A stretch of DNA of 64,000 bases from Streptomyces lanatus (GTDB lineage Bacteria > Actinomycetota > Actinomycetes > Streptomycetales > Streptomycetaceae): NCBI RefSeq assembly GCF_014655715.1, contig NZ_BNBM01000019.1:1-64000 (forward strand). The letters are read 5' to 3'. Positions 1 through 7,950 of this stretch are shown in pieces (positions within the stretch are counted from its first letter, which is position 1; each line of letters opens with the position of its first letter). A model generated the notes under the pieces. It did no database searches. It was not told the DNA's origin and saw only the letters and a list, made by a program, of their open reading frames with translations. The position numbers and the translations under genes are program-made.

Positions 1-28
1 CACACCGCACTCGGCGGCCACCCACCGA

Positions 29-634
29 TCAGCCGCGTGAACAACCCTGCGGGTCAATACAGCTAGGGCCCTCACCGGTGTCGATCACCTGGACGGACGC
101 CTCCTGCAGCCGTTCGACGTAGGCCAGGAGGCTGTCGTTCAGGCGTGCCCGGTCGAGGTGGAGGTCGCGGCGCCAGCTCTCGGCGACCCGGCCGCCGAGG
201 TCCGCCTCGATGAGCACCGCCCGGCCGTCGGCGCCGGCGTTCCGTGAGGCATTGGTCCGCAGCACGTTCGTCACCTGGGCGAGGGCGCCGAACTGGTTCG
301 ACTCGATCCAGAGGCCACCGCCGAGCAGCTCGTCGGAGGCCGCCCTCGCCTCCTTCCTGAGGGCGTCGGCGTCCGCGAAGAACCGCTCGGCGTCCACGCC
401 GCGGCCGTTCTCCAGGTCGGTGAGGGCGCGGCTCAGGAACTGGTGCCACTCCCTGATCGCCGTACGGGCCCGCGCGATCCGCTGCAGCTGGACCTGGGTC
501 GCCTCACGGTCCGCGCGGGCCCGTTCCTGCCGGGCGATCTGTCGCTGATGTGCCAGCGGGCCGAGGAACATGGCGAGGGCCGAGATCAGCGCCCCTATGA
601 CACCGCCGAGCAGCCCGGCGACCGTGTTCGACAT
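29..634 (-). CDS. membrane-anchored hypothetical protein
   Basis: I do not recognise a family. The 201-residue product begins with a glycine/alanine-rich hydrophobic segment at about residues 5-27, which reads as a single N-terminal membrane anchor. A long basic, Arg/Gln/Glu-rich helical stretch follows at about 30-75 and could form a coiled coil. The rest is a mixed soluble domain, presumably cytoplasmic. Its build (one anchor plus a helical body) resembles the protein at 45357-45932, although I see no clear sequence identity. It lies 57 bases downstream of the DUF3830 gene on the same strand and may be co-transcribed with it. No strong ribosome binding site precedes the ATG. Function unknown. 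Confidence 0.7.
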   Translation of the reverse strand: MSNTVAGLLGGVIGALISALAMFLGPLAHQRQIARQERARADREATQVQLQRIARARTAIREWHQFLSRALTDLENGRGVDAERFFADADALRKEARAASDELLGGGLWIESNQFGALAQVTNVLRTNASRNAGADGRAVLIEADLGGRVAESWRRDLHLDRARLNDSLLAYVERLQEASVQVIDTGEGPSCIDPQGCSRG

Positions 635-691
635 GGCCCAAGTCTGGCCGATGAACGGCGAGTTCGGGGAGTTCCGGGAGCTTCGGGAGTG

Positions 692-1192
692 CTAACCCTC
701 GATCCGCCGAAAGCTCAGGGACTCGCCCAGCGCCCCCGACCGCCACAGGTCGTTGCAGCCCTCGGCCATCGCCTCCAGCCCTTCCACGATCTGCCCCCAG
801 ACGATGCCGGGCACCCAGCCCACGTCGCCGTTGAGCAGCAGGTTGTTCCGCTCGTAGAACAGGGCCAGGTCGACCACGGTCGTGCCGGGGCGGACCTCGC
901 GGTCGTAGCCGTAGGACTTGGTGCCGAGTTCCGTACCGGCGAAGGCGAAATAGCACAGATCACCCGGAATCGGGGTGATGGTCGGGTTCTCCAGGGGTGG
1001 CTCGGATGTCGCGAACGGTGGGAACAGGGCGTAGATCTCGTTGCGGGCGTATTTGGCGTGGTAGACATCGCCGGCCAGCGGGAGGGCGTCCCACACGGCC
1101 GCGCAGGTGACGGGGGCGCGGTCGTCCAGCAGTTTTGCCCTGCAGGTGATTCCACGCTTGACCAGCGAGACTTCGATGAAGCGATCCGTCAT
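692..1192 (-). CDS. DUF3830 family protein (cyclophilin-like fold)
   Basis: The 166-residue product matches my memory of the DUF3830 family, small cytoplasmic proteins with a cyclophilin-like barrel and no established activity. Diagnostic stretches are CAAVWDALPLAGDVYHAKY near residue 30 and the conserved NEIYALFP that follows. An AGGAGG sits about ten bases before the ATG. It is divergent from ehuB across a 97-bp gap, so both probably share a regulated promoter region. DUF3830 genes often neighbour nitrogen-compound uptake or amidase genes, so a role in handling the imported substrate is an inference. No catalytic residues can be named. Confidence 0.8.
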   Translation of the reverse strand: MTDRFIEVSLVKRGITCRAKLLDDRAPVTCAAVWDALPLAGDVYHAKYARNEIYALFPPFATSEPPLENPTITPIPGDLCYFAFAGTELGTKSYGYDREVRPGTTVVDLALFYERNNLLLNGDVGWVPGIVWGQIVEGLEAMAEGCNDLWRSGALGESLSFRRIEG

Positions 1193-1289
1193 GACCCCAT
1201 CGTCCTCCTGCGGTCAAGACCGTCCGCCCTCTGCGTCGACCAGCACAACGGAAGTAGCACGATTGAGGCAAGGGCGTGAATTGATCCGC

Positions 1290-2252
1290 ATGACTGTACG
1301 TTCTTCGGGTAGCCGCGCGCCCATGGCTCGACCACACGCAAACCGATCAGGAACCGATAACGGAAACCACAGAGGACTCAGCCGCCGCTCACTGCTCGCA
1401 GGGGCGGCGTCATTGGGTGCTGCTGGGGCTCTCGGGGTGGCTGGTTGCAGCCGTGTCCCCGAGGAAGGGAAGGTGCTGGGAGGCAGCCTGCTGGACACGC
1501 TCCGAGACCGGGGCGTGGCGAAAATCGGCATCGCGAGCGAGCCACCGTTCGGATACGTCGGAGACGACGGGAAGGCCACCGGCGAGGCTCCCGCGATCGC
1601 CGAGGTGATCTTCAAAAGGCTCGGTATCGACGAGATCAAGCCAGTGCCCGTGGACTTCGGCGCGCTCATCCCCGGGCTGAAGGCGCAGCAGTTCGACGTG
1701 GTGTCGGCCGGCATGTACATCAACCCCACCAGGTGCGAACAGGTCCTCTTCTCCGACCCGGACTACCTGATGCTGGACGCCTTCATCGTCAAGAAGGGCA
1801 ACCCGCACGGGATCAAGACGTACGAGGACATCAAGAAGAAGGGGCTCAAGCTCGCCTCCGGCAAGGCCTACGCCGAGATCGACTACGCCAAGGCCGCGGG
1901 CATCACGGACGTCCTGGTGCTCCCGGACCAGGTGGCCGGTCTCGACGCGGTGTCCCAGGGGCGTGTCGACGCCTTCGCGGGCACCAATGTCACGGTCAAG
2001 TCGGCGGTGGAGGGTTCCAACCGCGCCTCGGCGACCGAGGGCTTCCAGCCGATCGTGGACGGCAAGCCCGCCTACGGCGCGGGCGGATTCGCCTTCCGGC
2101 AGGCGGAGAAGAACTTCCGTGACGCGTTCAACGAGGAGTTGCTGAAGCTCAAGGCGGACAATTACGCGGAGCTTCTGAAGATCGTCGAGCCTTTCGGCTT
2201 CGGTCGGGCCGAGATGACCGACCTGACGGCGAAGGAGCTGTGTGCCGGATGA
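1290..2252 (+). CDS. ehuB: Ehu-type ABC transporter substrate-binding lipoprotein
   Basis: Extracytoplasmic binding protein of the polar amino acid/ectoine (EhuB) type, family 3 solute-binding fold. The N-terminus has a twin-arginine motif SRRSLL followed by a lipobox LGVAGC (Cys about residue 53), suggesting Tat export and lipidation. Typical SBP segments are visible, for example KIGIASEPPFGY and GLDAVSQGRVDAFAG. I chose the ATG at 1290; an in-frame ATG at 1323 is also possible because neither has a strong ribosome binding site. The stop overlaps ehuC by four bases. EhuB homologues bind ectoine and hydroxyectoine in Sinorhizobium, but no ectoine-degradation genes lie nearby, so the true ligand is uncertain. 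Confidence 0.85.
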   Translation: MTVRSSGSRAPMARPHANRSGTDNGNHRGLSRRSLLAGAASLGAAGALGVAGCSRVPEEGKVLGGSLLDTLRDRGVAKIGIASEPPFGYVGDDGKATGEAPAIAEVIFKRLGIDEIKPVPVDFGALIPGLKAQQFDVVSAGMYINPTRCEQVLFSDPDYLMLDAFIVKKGNPHGIKTYEDIKKKGLKLASGKAYAEIDYAKAAGITDVLVLPDQVAGLDAVSQGRVDAFAGTNVTVKSAVEGSNRASATEGFQPIVDGKPAYGAGGFAFRQAEKNFRDAFNEELLKLKADNYAELLKIVEPFGFGRAEMTDLTAKELCAG

Positions 2253-2989
2253 TGAGCTCCGAATTCTTCACCACCTGGTTCCTTCCGGGCATCTGGGTGA
2301 CCATCCAGGTCACGGTGTACGCCGCGGCCCTGGGGGCGGCCATCGCCTTCGGCATCGGCCTCGCCCGCACCTCCCGGCTCTGGATCGTCCGCTTCGTCGC
2401 CGGCGTCTACTTCGAGGTCTTCCGAGGTATGTCGGCGCTGGTGCTGATGTTCTGGATGTTCTTCGCGCTGCCCCTCTTCGGCTGGCAGCTGGTCCCCATG
2501 TGGGCAGGCGTCAGCGCGCTCGGTCTCACCTACGGCGCATACGGCTCGGAGATCGTCCGCGGCTCACTGGCCGCCGTCGCCCCGGCGCAGCGGGAGGCCG
2601 GAGTCGCGCTCAACTTCACCCGCTGGCAGCGGCTGCGCCTCATCGAACTGCCGCAGGCGTGGCCCGAGATGGTGCCGCCGTTCAACAACCTGCTGATCGA
2701 GCTGTTGAAGGGCACCGCGTTGGTCTCCGTCATCACCGTGGCGGACATGACCTTCGCCGGGAACCTGCTCCGGCTCGGCACCAACGAGACGACCCCGGTC
2801 TACTCACTGCTCCTGGTCCTCTACTTCGTTCTCGCCTTCCTCATCACCCGCGGCATGCGTGTCGTGGAGCGCAAGGCGAAAGCCGGGATCGGGCAGACCC
2901 CTCAGAAGACGGGCTTCATCACCCGGAAGCTGAGCGCCCGCGGTGAGAGCGTTCAGGCCGGTTCGCAGTCCGCGGGAGGTATGGGATGA
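2249..2989 (+). CDS. ehuC: Ehu-type ABC transporter permease
   Basis: Inner-membrane permease of the HisM/GltJ amino acid family, about 246 residues, with roughly five hydrophobic segments. The cytoplasmic EAA loop is visible as REAGVALNFTRWQRLRLIELP, here given only through its core EAGVALNFT and the trailing P. It pairs with EhuD to form the transmembrane channel, while EhuA supplies ATP hydrolysis. The ATG overlaps the ehuB stop as ATGA, and a GAAGGAG lies about eleven bases upstream, so translation is probably coupled. A second ATG follows directly at 2252. The basic C-terminal tail after the last membrane segment is longer than usual and carries no motif I know. Confidence 0.88.
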   Translation: MMSSEFFTTWFLPGIWVTIQVTVYAAALGAAIAFGIGLARTSRLWIVRFVAGVYFEVFRGMSALVLMFWMFFALPLFGWQLVPMWAGVSALGLTYGAYGSEIVRGSLAAVAPAQREAGVALNFTRWQRLRLIELPQAWPEMVPPFNNLLIELLKGTALVSVITVADMTFAGNLLRLGTNETTPVYSLLLVLYFVLAFLITRGMRVVERKAKAGIGQTPQKTGFITRKLSARGESVQAGSQSAGGMG

Positions 2990-3633
2990 GCTGGGACTGG
3001 AACGTCGTCGAAGACTTCATGCCGCGCTTCTGGGACGGCGTGCTCGTGACCCTGCAAGCCCTGGTCATCGGCACTCTGATCGCCTTCGTGCTGGGCCTGG
3101 TGTGGGCCCTGGCGCAGCGGTCCTCCCAGGCCTGGGTGCGCTGGCCCGTGACGGCGGTCACGGAGTTCATCCGTAATACGCCGCTCCTGGTGCAGCTCTT
3201 CTTCCTCTTCTACGTCGTGCCGAACTTCGGCCCGTCGATGTCGCCGCTCACCACCGGCATCGTCGGCCTCGGCCTGCACTACTCCACGTACACCGCGGAG
3301 GTCTACCGCGCCGGCATCGGCGGCGTGCCCGTCGGTCAGTGGGAGGCGGCCACCGCACTGAGCCTGTCCAAGGGCCGCACCTGGCGGGCGGTGATCCTGC
3401 CGCAGGCGATCCGACGCGTCGTGCCGCCGCTGGGCAACTACGTCGTCGCCATGCTCAAGGACTCCCCGATGATCGCGACCATCGGCGCCTTCGACATGCT
3501 CGGCGAGGCCCAGGCATTCAGTAACGAAACCTTCACCACGGAGGCGCTGACCGTCGTGGGCGTGGCGTTCATCGTCGTCGCCTACCCGGCTTCCCTCCTG
3601 ATCCGAGCCCTGGAGCGTCGTCTTGTCCGCTGA
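2986..3633 (+). CDS. ehuD: Ehu-type ABC transporter permease
   Basis: Second permease of the importer, 215 residues, of the His/Glu/Gln/Arg family. The conserved TEFIRNTPLLVQLFFLFYVV stretch near residue 60 and the EAA loop WEAATALSLSKGRTWRAVILP are typical of amino acid permeases. It should form the membrane pore with EhuC and contact EhuA through the EAA loop. The ATG overlaps the ehuC stop as ATGA and follows a GGGAGG. Its own stop lies inside the start of ehuA, so the four ehu genes form a tight, overlapping operon. No truncation or missing motif is apparent. Confidence 0.88.
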   Translation: MSWDWNVVEDFMPRFWDGVLVTLQALVIGTLIAFVLGLVWALAQRSSQAWVRWPVTAVTEFIRNTPLLVQLFFLFYVVPNFGPSMSPLTTGIVGLGLHYSTYTAEVYRAGIGGVPVGQWEAATALSLSKGRTWRAVILPQAIRRVVPPLGNYVVAMLKDSPMIATIGAFDMLGEAQAFSNETFTTEALTVVGVAFIVVAYPASLLIRALERRLVR

Positions 3634-4438
3634 CAGCACCCCCTCGAAGGAAACATCCAACCCCGCGGTGGACGGCAGTGAGCTGATCCGCTTCGACAAC
3701 GTCACCAAGCGCTTCGGCAGCAACGTCGTCCTCGACAAGCTCGACTTCTCCGTGGCCTCCGGCAAGCACGTCACGCTGATCGGCCCGTCGGGCTCCGGCA
3801 AGACGACGATCCTGCGGCTGCTGATGACTCTGGTGAAGCCCGACGAGGGCACGATCAAGGTCAGTGGCGAGTATCTGTCCCACGAGGAGAGGAACGGCAA
3901 GCTGGTCCCGGCCGGCGAGAAGCACATCCGCGAGGTCCGCAAGAACATCGGGATGGTCTTCCAGCAGTTCAACCTCTTTCCCAACATGAAGGTGCTGCGC
4001 AACATCACCGAGGCGCCGGTCACCGTCCTCGGCCTGTCCAAGGACGAGGCCGACGAGCGGGCCCGCGGTCTGCTGGAAATGGTGGGCCTGACCGAGCACA
4101 TCGACAAGTACCCGAGCCAGCTCTCGGGCGGCCAGCAGCAGCGCGTCGCCATCGCCCGGGCGCTGGCCATGCGGCCGCAGGTACTGCTGCTCGACGAGGT
4201 GACCTCGGCGCTGGACCCGGAGCTGGTCGCGGGCGTCCTCGACGTGCTGCGGGACATCGCCCGCACCACCGACATCACGATGCTCTGTGTGACCCACGAG
4301 ATGAATTTCGCCCGCGACATCTCGGACCAGGTCCTGATGTTCGACTCCGGCCGGGTCATTGAGTCCGGTAGCCCGGAGAAGATCTTCAATGACCCTGAGA
4401 AGGACCGCACTCGGGAGTTTCTCAGCGCTGTGCTGTGA
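3623..4438 (+). CDS. ehuA: Ehu-type ABC transporter ATP-binding protein
   Basis: Cytoplasmic ATPase of the importer, 271 residues, full length for the GlnQ/HisP family. Walker A GPSGSGKTT is at about residue 53, the Q-loop at VFQQFNLFPNM, the ABC signature LSGGQQQR at about 170, Walker B VLLLDEVTSALD at about 190 and the switch histidine in CVTHEMNFA. Translation appears to begin at a TTG, eleven bases inside ehuD, with TGGAGCG as the ribosome binding site; no better start exists before the conserved domain. A rare TTG start in a four-gene operon may lower ATPase output. The tail ends soon after the nucleotide-binding domain, so no regulatory domain is present. Confidence 0.9.
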   Translation: MSADSTPSKETSNPAVDGSELIRFDNVTKRFGSNVVLDKLDFSVASGKHVTLIGPSGSGKTTILRLLMTLVKPDEGTIKVSGEYLSHEERNGKLVPAGEKHIREVRKNIGMVFQQFNLFPNMKVLRNITEAPVTVLGLSKDEADERARGLLEMVGLTEHIDKYPSQLSGGQQQRVAIARALAMRPQVLLLDEVTSALDPELVAGVLDVLRDIARTTDITMLCVTHEMNFARDISDQVLMFDSGRVIESGSPEKIFNDPEKDRTREFLSAVL

Positions 4439-4461
4439 CTCCGTGAACGGGTCGTGACTTC

Positions 4462-4523
4462 GGCATATGCCAAGGGGTTATCACTGCAGTTGAGCGCGTC
4501 GCAATCTCGTCAACAAGCGCTCA
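4462..4523. promoter_or_regulatory. inverted repeats upstream of the IclR gene
   Basis: Two dyads lie between ehuA and the IclR gene: a perfect 10-bp palindrome GGCATATGCC at 4462-4471, and TGAGCGC at 4491-4497 matched by GCGCTCA at 4517-4523 with 19 bases between. They sit 90-150 bases ahead of the IclR start and are plausible operator or terminator elements. No footprint exists to support this; it is a sequence observation. Confidence 0.35.
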
Positions 4524-4611
4524 CTACAAGCCCCTTGCCCGTTATCGTGAAGGAGATTGGCTGACACGAACCCGGCCCGACCAGAAGCGACGTGCAACCG
4601 CAGGGGGAACC

Positions 4612-5376
4612 GTGGCGCTGCAGCACGAGCCGACGACGCCGTACCACTCGGTCCAGGATGCCCTGCGCATCCTGGAGACCGTGGCCCGGTACAGCACCGG
4701 AATCACCGACGCCGAGCTCGCCCGGCAGACAGGCATCGGCCCGGAGCGCCTGACCGGCCTCCTGCGGATGCTCCGCCGCGAGGGCTATGTCGAGCAGGTC
4801 ACCGAAGGGGCGTACGTCACCGGAGACGCGCTGGCCCGGCTCGGCTCCGCCCAGGGCCGCGAGCAGGCGCTGCGGGACAAGCTCCAGCACACCCTGGACC
4901 GGCTGCGGGACTCGGTCGGCGCGGCGGTCTACATCAGCCGGTACATCGACGGCGAGGTCCGGATCGACCAGTTCGCGGCCGGTCCCGCCACCCCCGTGGT
5001 CAACGAATGGGTCGACTTCCGCTTCTCCGCCCACGCCACCGCGATCGGCAAGAGCCTGCTGGGCCAGCTCGACCACAACGGCCGGCGCGACCATCTCTCC
5101 CGGCACAAGATGGCCCGTCTCACCTCGCGCACGATCACCAGCGACAAGGTGCTGCTCTCCCGCCTCGCCTCCCAGCCGCCGACGGTCCCCCACCTCGACC
5201 TCCAGGAGTACGCGGTGGGCACGGTCTGCGCGGCCGTACCGATCACGGCCGGCTCGGCGGTGGGCTGCCTGGCCCTGTCCCTTCCGCTGGAGCACGCCCA
5301 CCGCCTGAAGCAGGCGGCGGACACCCTGAACCGGAACGCGGCGCCGGTACTGCTGTCCCTGGCGATCCAGTCCTGA
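4612..5376 (+). CDS. IclR family transcriptional regulator
   Basis: 254-residue DNA-binding regulator. The winged HTH occupies about residues 10-62 (VQDALRILETVARYSTGITD then the recognition helix region GPERLTGLLRMLRREGYV), and the C-terminal IclR effector domain runs from about 85 to 250, with the conserved SAHATAIGKSLL motif near the middle. A GTG start is preceded by AGGGGGAA. It lies 173 bases downstream of ehuA in the same direction with inverted repeats between, which suggests it controls the ehu importer in response to the imported ligand or its metabolite. That assignment rests on position only. Confidence 0.85.
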   Translation: MALQHEPTTPYHSVQDALRILETVARYSTGITDAELARQTGIGPERLTGLLRMLRREGYVEQVTEGAYVTGDALARLGSAQGREQALRDKLQHTLDRLRDSVGAAVYISRYIDGEVRIDQFAAGPATPVVNEWVDFRFSAHATAIGKSLLGQLDHNGRRDHLSRHKMARLTSRTITSDKVLLSRLASQPPTVPHLDLQEYAVGTVCAAVPITAGSAVGCLALSLPLEHAHRLKQAADTLNRNAAPVLLSLAIQS

Positions 5377-5479
5377 CCGGCCACCCGCGCGGGTGGTCAG
5401 AAGCACCCCCGCGGACCAGGTACTATTTTCTTCGTCGCCCGCCGCGAGAGCTCAGTGAACGCGGTTCGGCGGGAGTCAT

Positions 5480-5553
5480 GCGCCGCTAGCTCAGTTGGTT
5501 AGAGCAGCTGACTCTTAATCAGCGGGTCCGGGGTTCGAGTCCCTGGCGGCGCA
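5480..5553 (+). tRNA. tRNA-Lys(CTT)
   Basis: A complete 74-nt cloverleaf: 7-bp acceptor stem GCGCCGC/GCGGCGC, D-arm GCTC...GAGC, anticodon stem GCTGA/TCAGC with loop CTCTTAA (anticodon CTT), T-arm CGGGG TTCGAGT CCCTG and discriminator A. CCA is not encoded. An identical gene lies at 11468-11541. The 3' portion from the anticodon loop onward is duplicated 137 bp downstream. Confidence 0.97.
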
Positions 5554-5561
5554 CAGACGAA

Positions 5562-5596
5562 GGGCCTCTCGTGGGAGCGAGGGGCCTTTCGCTTTT
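5562..5596 (+). terminator. tRNA-Lys terminator hairpin
   Basis: GGGCCTCTCG at 5562-5571 pairs with CGAGGGGCCT at 5578-5587 (10 bp including G-U pairs, 6-nt loop), followed by a T-rich run TTCGCTTTT. It lies just after the tRNA. The hairpin up to 5584 is part of the 67-bp duplication found again at 5655-5721, but the T-rich tail is not repeated there. Confidence 0.75.
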
Positions 5597-5615
5597 ATGC
5601 CGGGGCGGGCGGGGT

Positions 5616-5721
5616 CGGCTGGGGGTCCGGGGGTTAGCCCCCGGGAGATGCAGCATCAGCGGGTCCGGGGTTCGAGTCCCTGGCGGCGCACAGACGAAGG
5701 GCCTCTCGTGGGAGCGAGGGG
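5616..5721. repeat. tRNA-Lys 3'-half duplication with hairpin (att-like remnant)
   Basis: Bases 5655-5721 repeat 5518-5584 exactly (67 bp). The copy covers the last 36 nt of the tRNA, from the anticodon-loop edge to the discriminator, plus its downstream hairpin. Just upstream, 5627-5644 forms CCGGGGG-TTAG-CCCCCGG, and GATGCAGCATC is a small palindrome. The whole 5616-5691 block recurs at 11643-11718 with two mismatches. A tRNA 3' copy starting at the anticodon loop is what a tyrosine-recombinase attachment site leaves, but no integrase gene is present. Confidence 0.8.
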
Positions 5722-7344
5722 TCCTTCGACGTGTGCCAGGACGTCCGCCTCGGTCAGCCTTCGATACGTCCGCTCGCCGGGCGCCCGCCACCACACCGGG
5801 TCGGCGCACCGCACCCCCTCCCGCCTCAGCCCTGCCCGATGGATCTTGTTCGTCGCCGTCACCGGCATCCGCTCCACCACCCGCACGAACCGGGGCGCCA
5901 TCTTCGTGCCCAGATCGGGCTGGGCGAGCAGGAAGGCGGCGAAGGCGACCGGATCGAACCCGCCCTCGGGCTCCTCCGCGATCGTCGCCATGACCTGGTC
6001 CCCGGTCACCGGATCCGGCACCGCGTACACGGCGACGGCCGCCGCGCCCTCGTACCGGGCGAGGATGTTCTCGATCATCGCGGCGGACAGGTTCTCGCCG
6101 TCGACCCGGAGCCGGTCGTCGCCGCGCCCCGCGAAGTAGAGATAACCCTCGGTGTCCCGGCAGAACAGGTCCCCCGTCCAGTACCAGCCCTCCCGCCGCC
6201 GCTCGGCCTCCGCCTCCGGATTGCGCCAGTACCCCTCGAAGGGGTTCGGCCCACGGTTGACCAGCTCCCCTATCGCCCGGTCCCCGTTGACCAGCCGCCC
6301 GCCCGCGTCGAAGACGGCCGGCGGGCACTCCTCACCGGTCTCCGAGTCGAGTACGACAAGTCCGGGCACCGCCCGCCCAACCGCCCCCGGCGGCGTCCCC
6401 TGCGACCACTGCACGGCGGCCCCGCCCTCGGACGAGCCGTACCCCTCGACCAGCCGCACCCCGAACCGGCGCTCGAAGGCGGCGGCGTCCACGGCGCCCG
6501 CCTCGGTGCCGAAGCCGAGGCGCAGCGGGTTGTCCCGGTCGTCGGGGTGGGGCTCGGTGGCGAGGACGTACTGGATCGCGCGGCCGACGTAGGTGAAGTA
6601 CGTCGCCCCGTAGCGCCGTACGTCCGTGAGGAAGCCGGATGCCGAGAAACGGCGCCGCAGCGCCACCCCCGCGCCGGCCGCGAGGGCGGGGGCCCAGTCG
6701 GCGATGACCGCGTTGCCGTGGAACATCGGCATGCAGACGTAGTGCACGTCATCGGACCCGACGCCGAACTGGTCGACCAGCGAGTGCCCGGCCGCCGCCA
6801 GCCGGCCCTGGGTGCAGATCGCGGCCTTGGGGGCGCCGGTCGAGCCGGAGGTGAAGTAGAGGAGCAGCCGGTCGTGCGGGGTGGCGCGGGTGGGGTCGGG
6901 GCGGGCGTCGGCGTAGGGCGCGAGCAGGGCGTCGTATGCGTCGGAATCCGCCGTCAGGAGGCGTACGCCGGGGAGGTCCAGGTCGTCGAGGAGGGGCAGG
7001 TGGGCCCGCTCGGTGATCAGGACGCGGCACTCGGTGTGCAGGATGTCGCGGGCGAGTTCGGGGCCCCGGCGGGTGGGGTTGATCCCGGCGACGGCGGCTC
7101 CCGCGAGGGCGGCGGCGCTCAGCCACATCGGGTACTCGGGGGTGTTGTCGAGGAGGACGCCGAGGTGCGGCTCGTCGCCGGGTGGGAGGAGGTCGGCGAG
7201 CAGGGCGGCGCGGGCGGCGGCAGCGGCGGCGACCTGGTGGTGGGTGAGCACCCGCCCCTCACACCACAGCCCCGGCCGGTGGTCGCCCCACCGCGCCGCC
7301 ACGAGTTCCGCGACCGTGCGTACGCGTGCCGTAGTGGACTCCAT
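5656..7344 (-). CDS. AMP-dependent acyl-CoA synthetase/ligase
   Basis: 562-residue ANL-superfamily enzyme that would activate a carboxylic acid as its acyl-adenylate and probably acyl-CoA. The P-loop-like motif YFTSGSTGAPK lies near residue 165, the A5 motif YGSSEGG near 300, the A7 motif YWTGDLFCRD near 400 and the A8 hinge GRGDDRLRVDGENLS near 420. The A10 lysine is in ATNKIHR near 510. I started at the ATG at 7344; a longer frame upstream lacks homology. The last ~24 residues are encoded by the tRNA-Lys 3' remnant read antisense, so the natural C-terminus was probably replaced when that remnant arose. The substrate is unknown; long-chain acids are the usual ones for this subfamily. Confidence 0.85.
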   Translation of the reverse strand: MESTTARVRTVAELVAARWGDHRPGLWCEGRVLTHHQVAAAAAARAALLADLLPPGDEPHLGVLLDNTPEYPMWLSAAALAGAAVAGINPTRRGPELARDILHTECRVLITERAHLPLLDDLDLPGVRLLTADSDAYDALLAPYADARPDPTRATPHDRLLLYFTSGSTGAPKAAICTQGRLAAAGHSLVDQFGVGSDDVHYVCMPMFHGNAVIADWAPALAAGAGVALRRRFSASGFLTDVRRYGATYFTYVGRAIQYVLATEPHPDDRDNPLRLGFGTEAGAVDAAAFERRFGVRLVEGYGSSEGGAAVQWSQGTPPGAVGRAVPGLVVLDSETGEECPPAVFDAGGRLVNGDRAIGELVNRGPNPFEGYWRNPEAEAERRREGWYWTGDLFCRDTEGYLYFAGRGDDRLRVDGENLSAAMIENILARYEGAAAVAVYAVPDPVTGDQVMATIAEEPEGGFDPVAFAAFLLAQPDLGTKMAPRFVRVVERMPVTATNKIHRAGLRREGVRCADPVWWRAPGERTYRRLTEADVLAHVEGPLAPTRGPSSVRRQGLEPRTR

Positions 7345-7384
7345 GGCGGCGCACGGTAGTTGATGGTCCGTCAGATAGGGAGCG

Positions 7385-7861
7385 CTACGGCTGTACGAAG
7401 TCGTCCGCCGTGGAGAACATCGCATGCGCCGTCAGCATGAAGCCGATGGCGAAGAGGATGAAGACGCCGAGGAAGGCCAGCAGGCATCCGGTGCCCGCCG
7501 CGAGCCTCCCGGGCGCCGGCGGCCGGGCCGTGGCGTGTTCCGGACGGTCCGGCGCGTAGTGCACGGTGACGATGTCGCCTTCGAGGACCGTCCCCGGGCC
7601 GCCCCGCTCCTCGAATCTCACCGGGCGCCCTTCGCGCGTGACGAACTCGTAGACGTGGTGCAGGGTCGTGCGGACCGAGCTGTCGCCTCCGCCGCCGCTC
7701 GTCGTGGTGTACGTCCGCAGACAGCGCGCCTCGGCGGTCAGACCGCCGTTCCAGGCACGGCTCACCCGCAGGGAGCGGCGGATCACCGCGAACGCGGCCA
7801 CGGAGGCGATCGCGATCATGATGGCGGGCACGATGTAGAAGAAGGAGAAGAAGGCTTCCAT
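7385..7861 (-). CDS. DUF3592-like membrane protein
   Basis: 158-residue protein with a membrane segment at about residues 4-24 and another near the C-terminus at about 125-148. Between them is a beta-rich extracytoplasmic or cytoplasmic domain with YEFVTREGRPVRF and GDIVTVHYAPDRP, the pattern of DUF3592 proteins common in actinobacteria. The ATG at 7861 follows GGGGGAAC. The gene sits between the AMP ligase and the LPMO gene, on the same strand as both. Its function is unknown and no catalytic residues are apparent. Membership in the cellulose cluster is by position only. Confidence 0.75.
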   Translation of the reverse strand: MEAFFSFFYIVPAIMIAIASVAAFAVIRRSLRVSRAWNGGLTAEARCLRTYTTTSGGGGDSSVRTTLHHVYEFVTREGRPVRFEERGGPGTVLEGDIVTVHYAPDRPEHATARPPAPGRLAAGTGCLLAFLGVFILFAIGFMLTAHAMFSTADDFVQP

Positions 7862-7950
7862 GAGTTCCCCCGAAGGCCGTGCGCGGCCCTCGTTCGGCCG
7901 GCGTGGGAGGAACGTACCCACGCCGGCCTGGGCACTGACTCAAGGGAACC

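Noticed and set aside
2953..4473. 506-residue open frame antisense to ehuD and ehuA
   Set aside because: It is the GC-rich shadow of clearly conserved transporter genes and has low-complexity, unrecognisable content.
5655..5690. third tRNA-Lys gene
   Set aside because: Only the 3' half from the anticodon-loop edge is present; acceptor 5' strand, D-arm and anticodon are missing. The same holds at 11682-11717.
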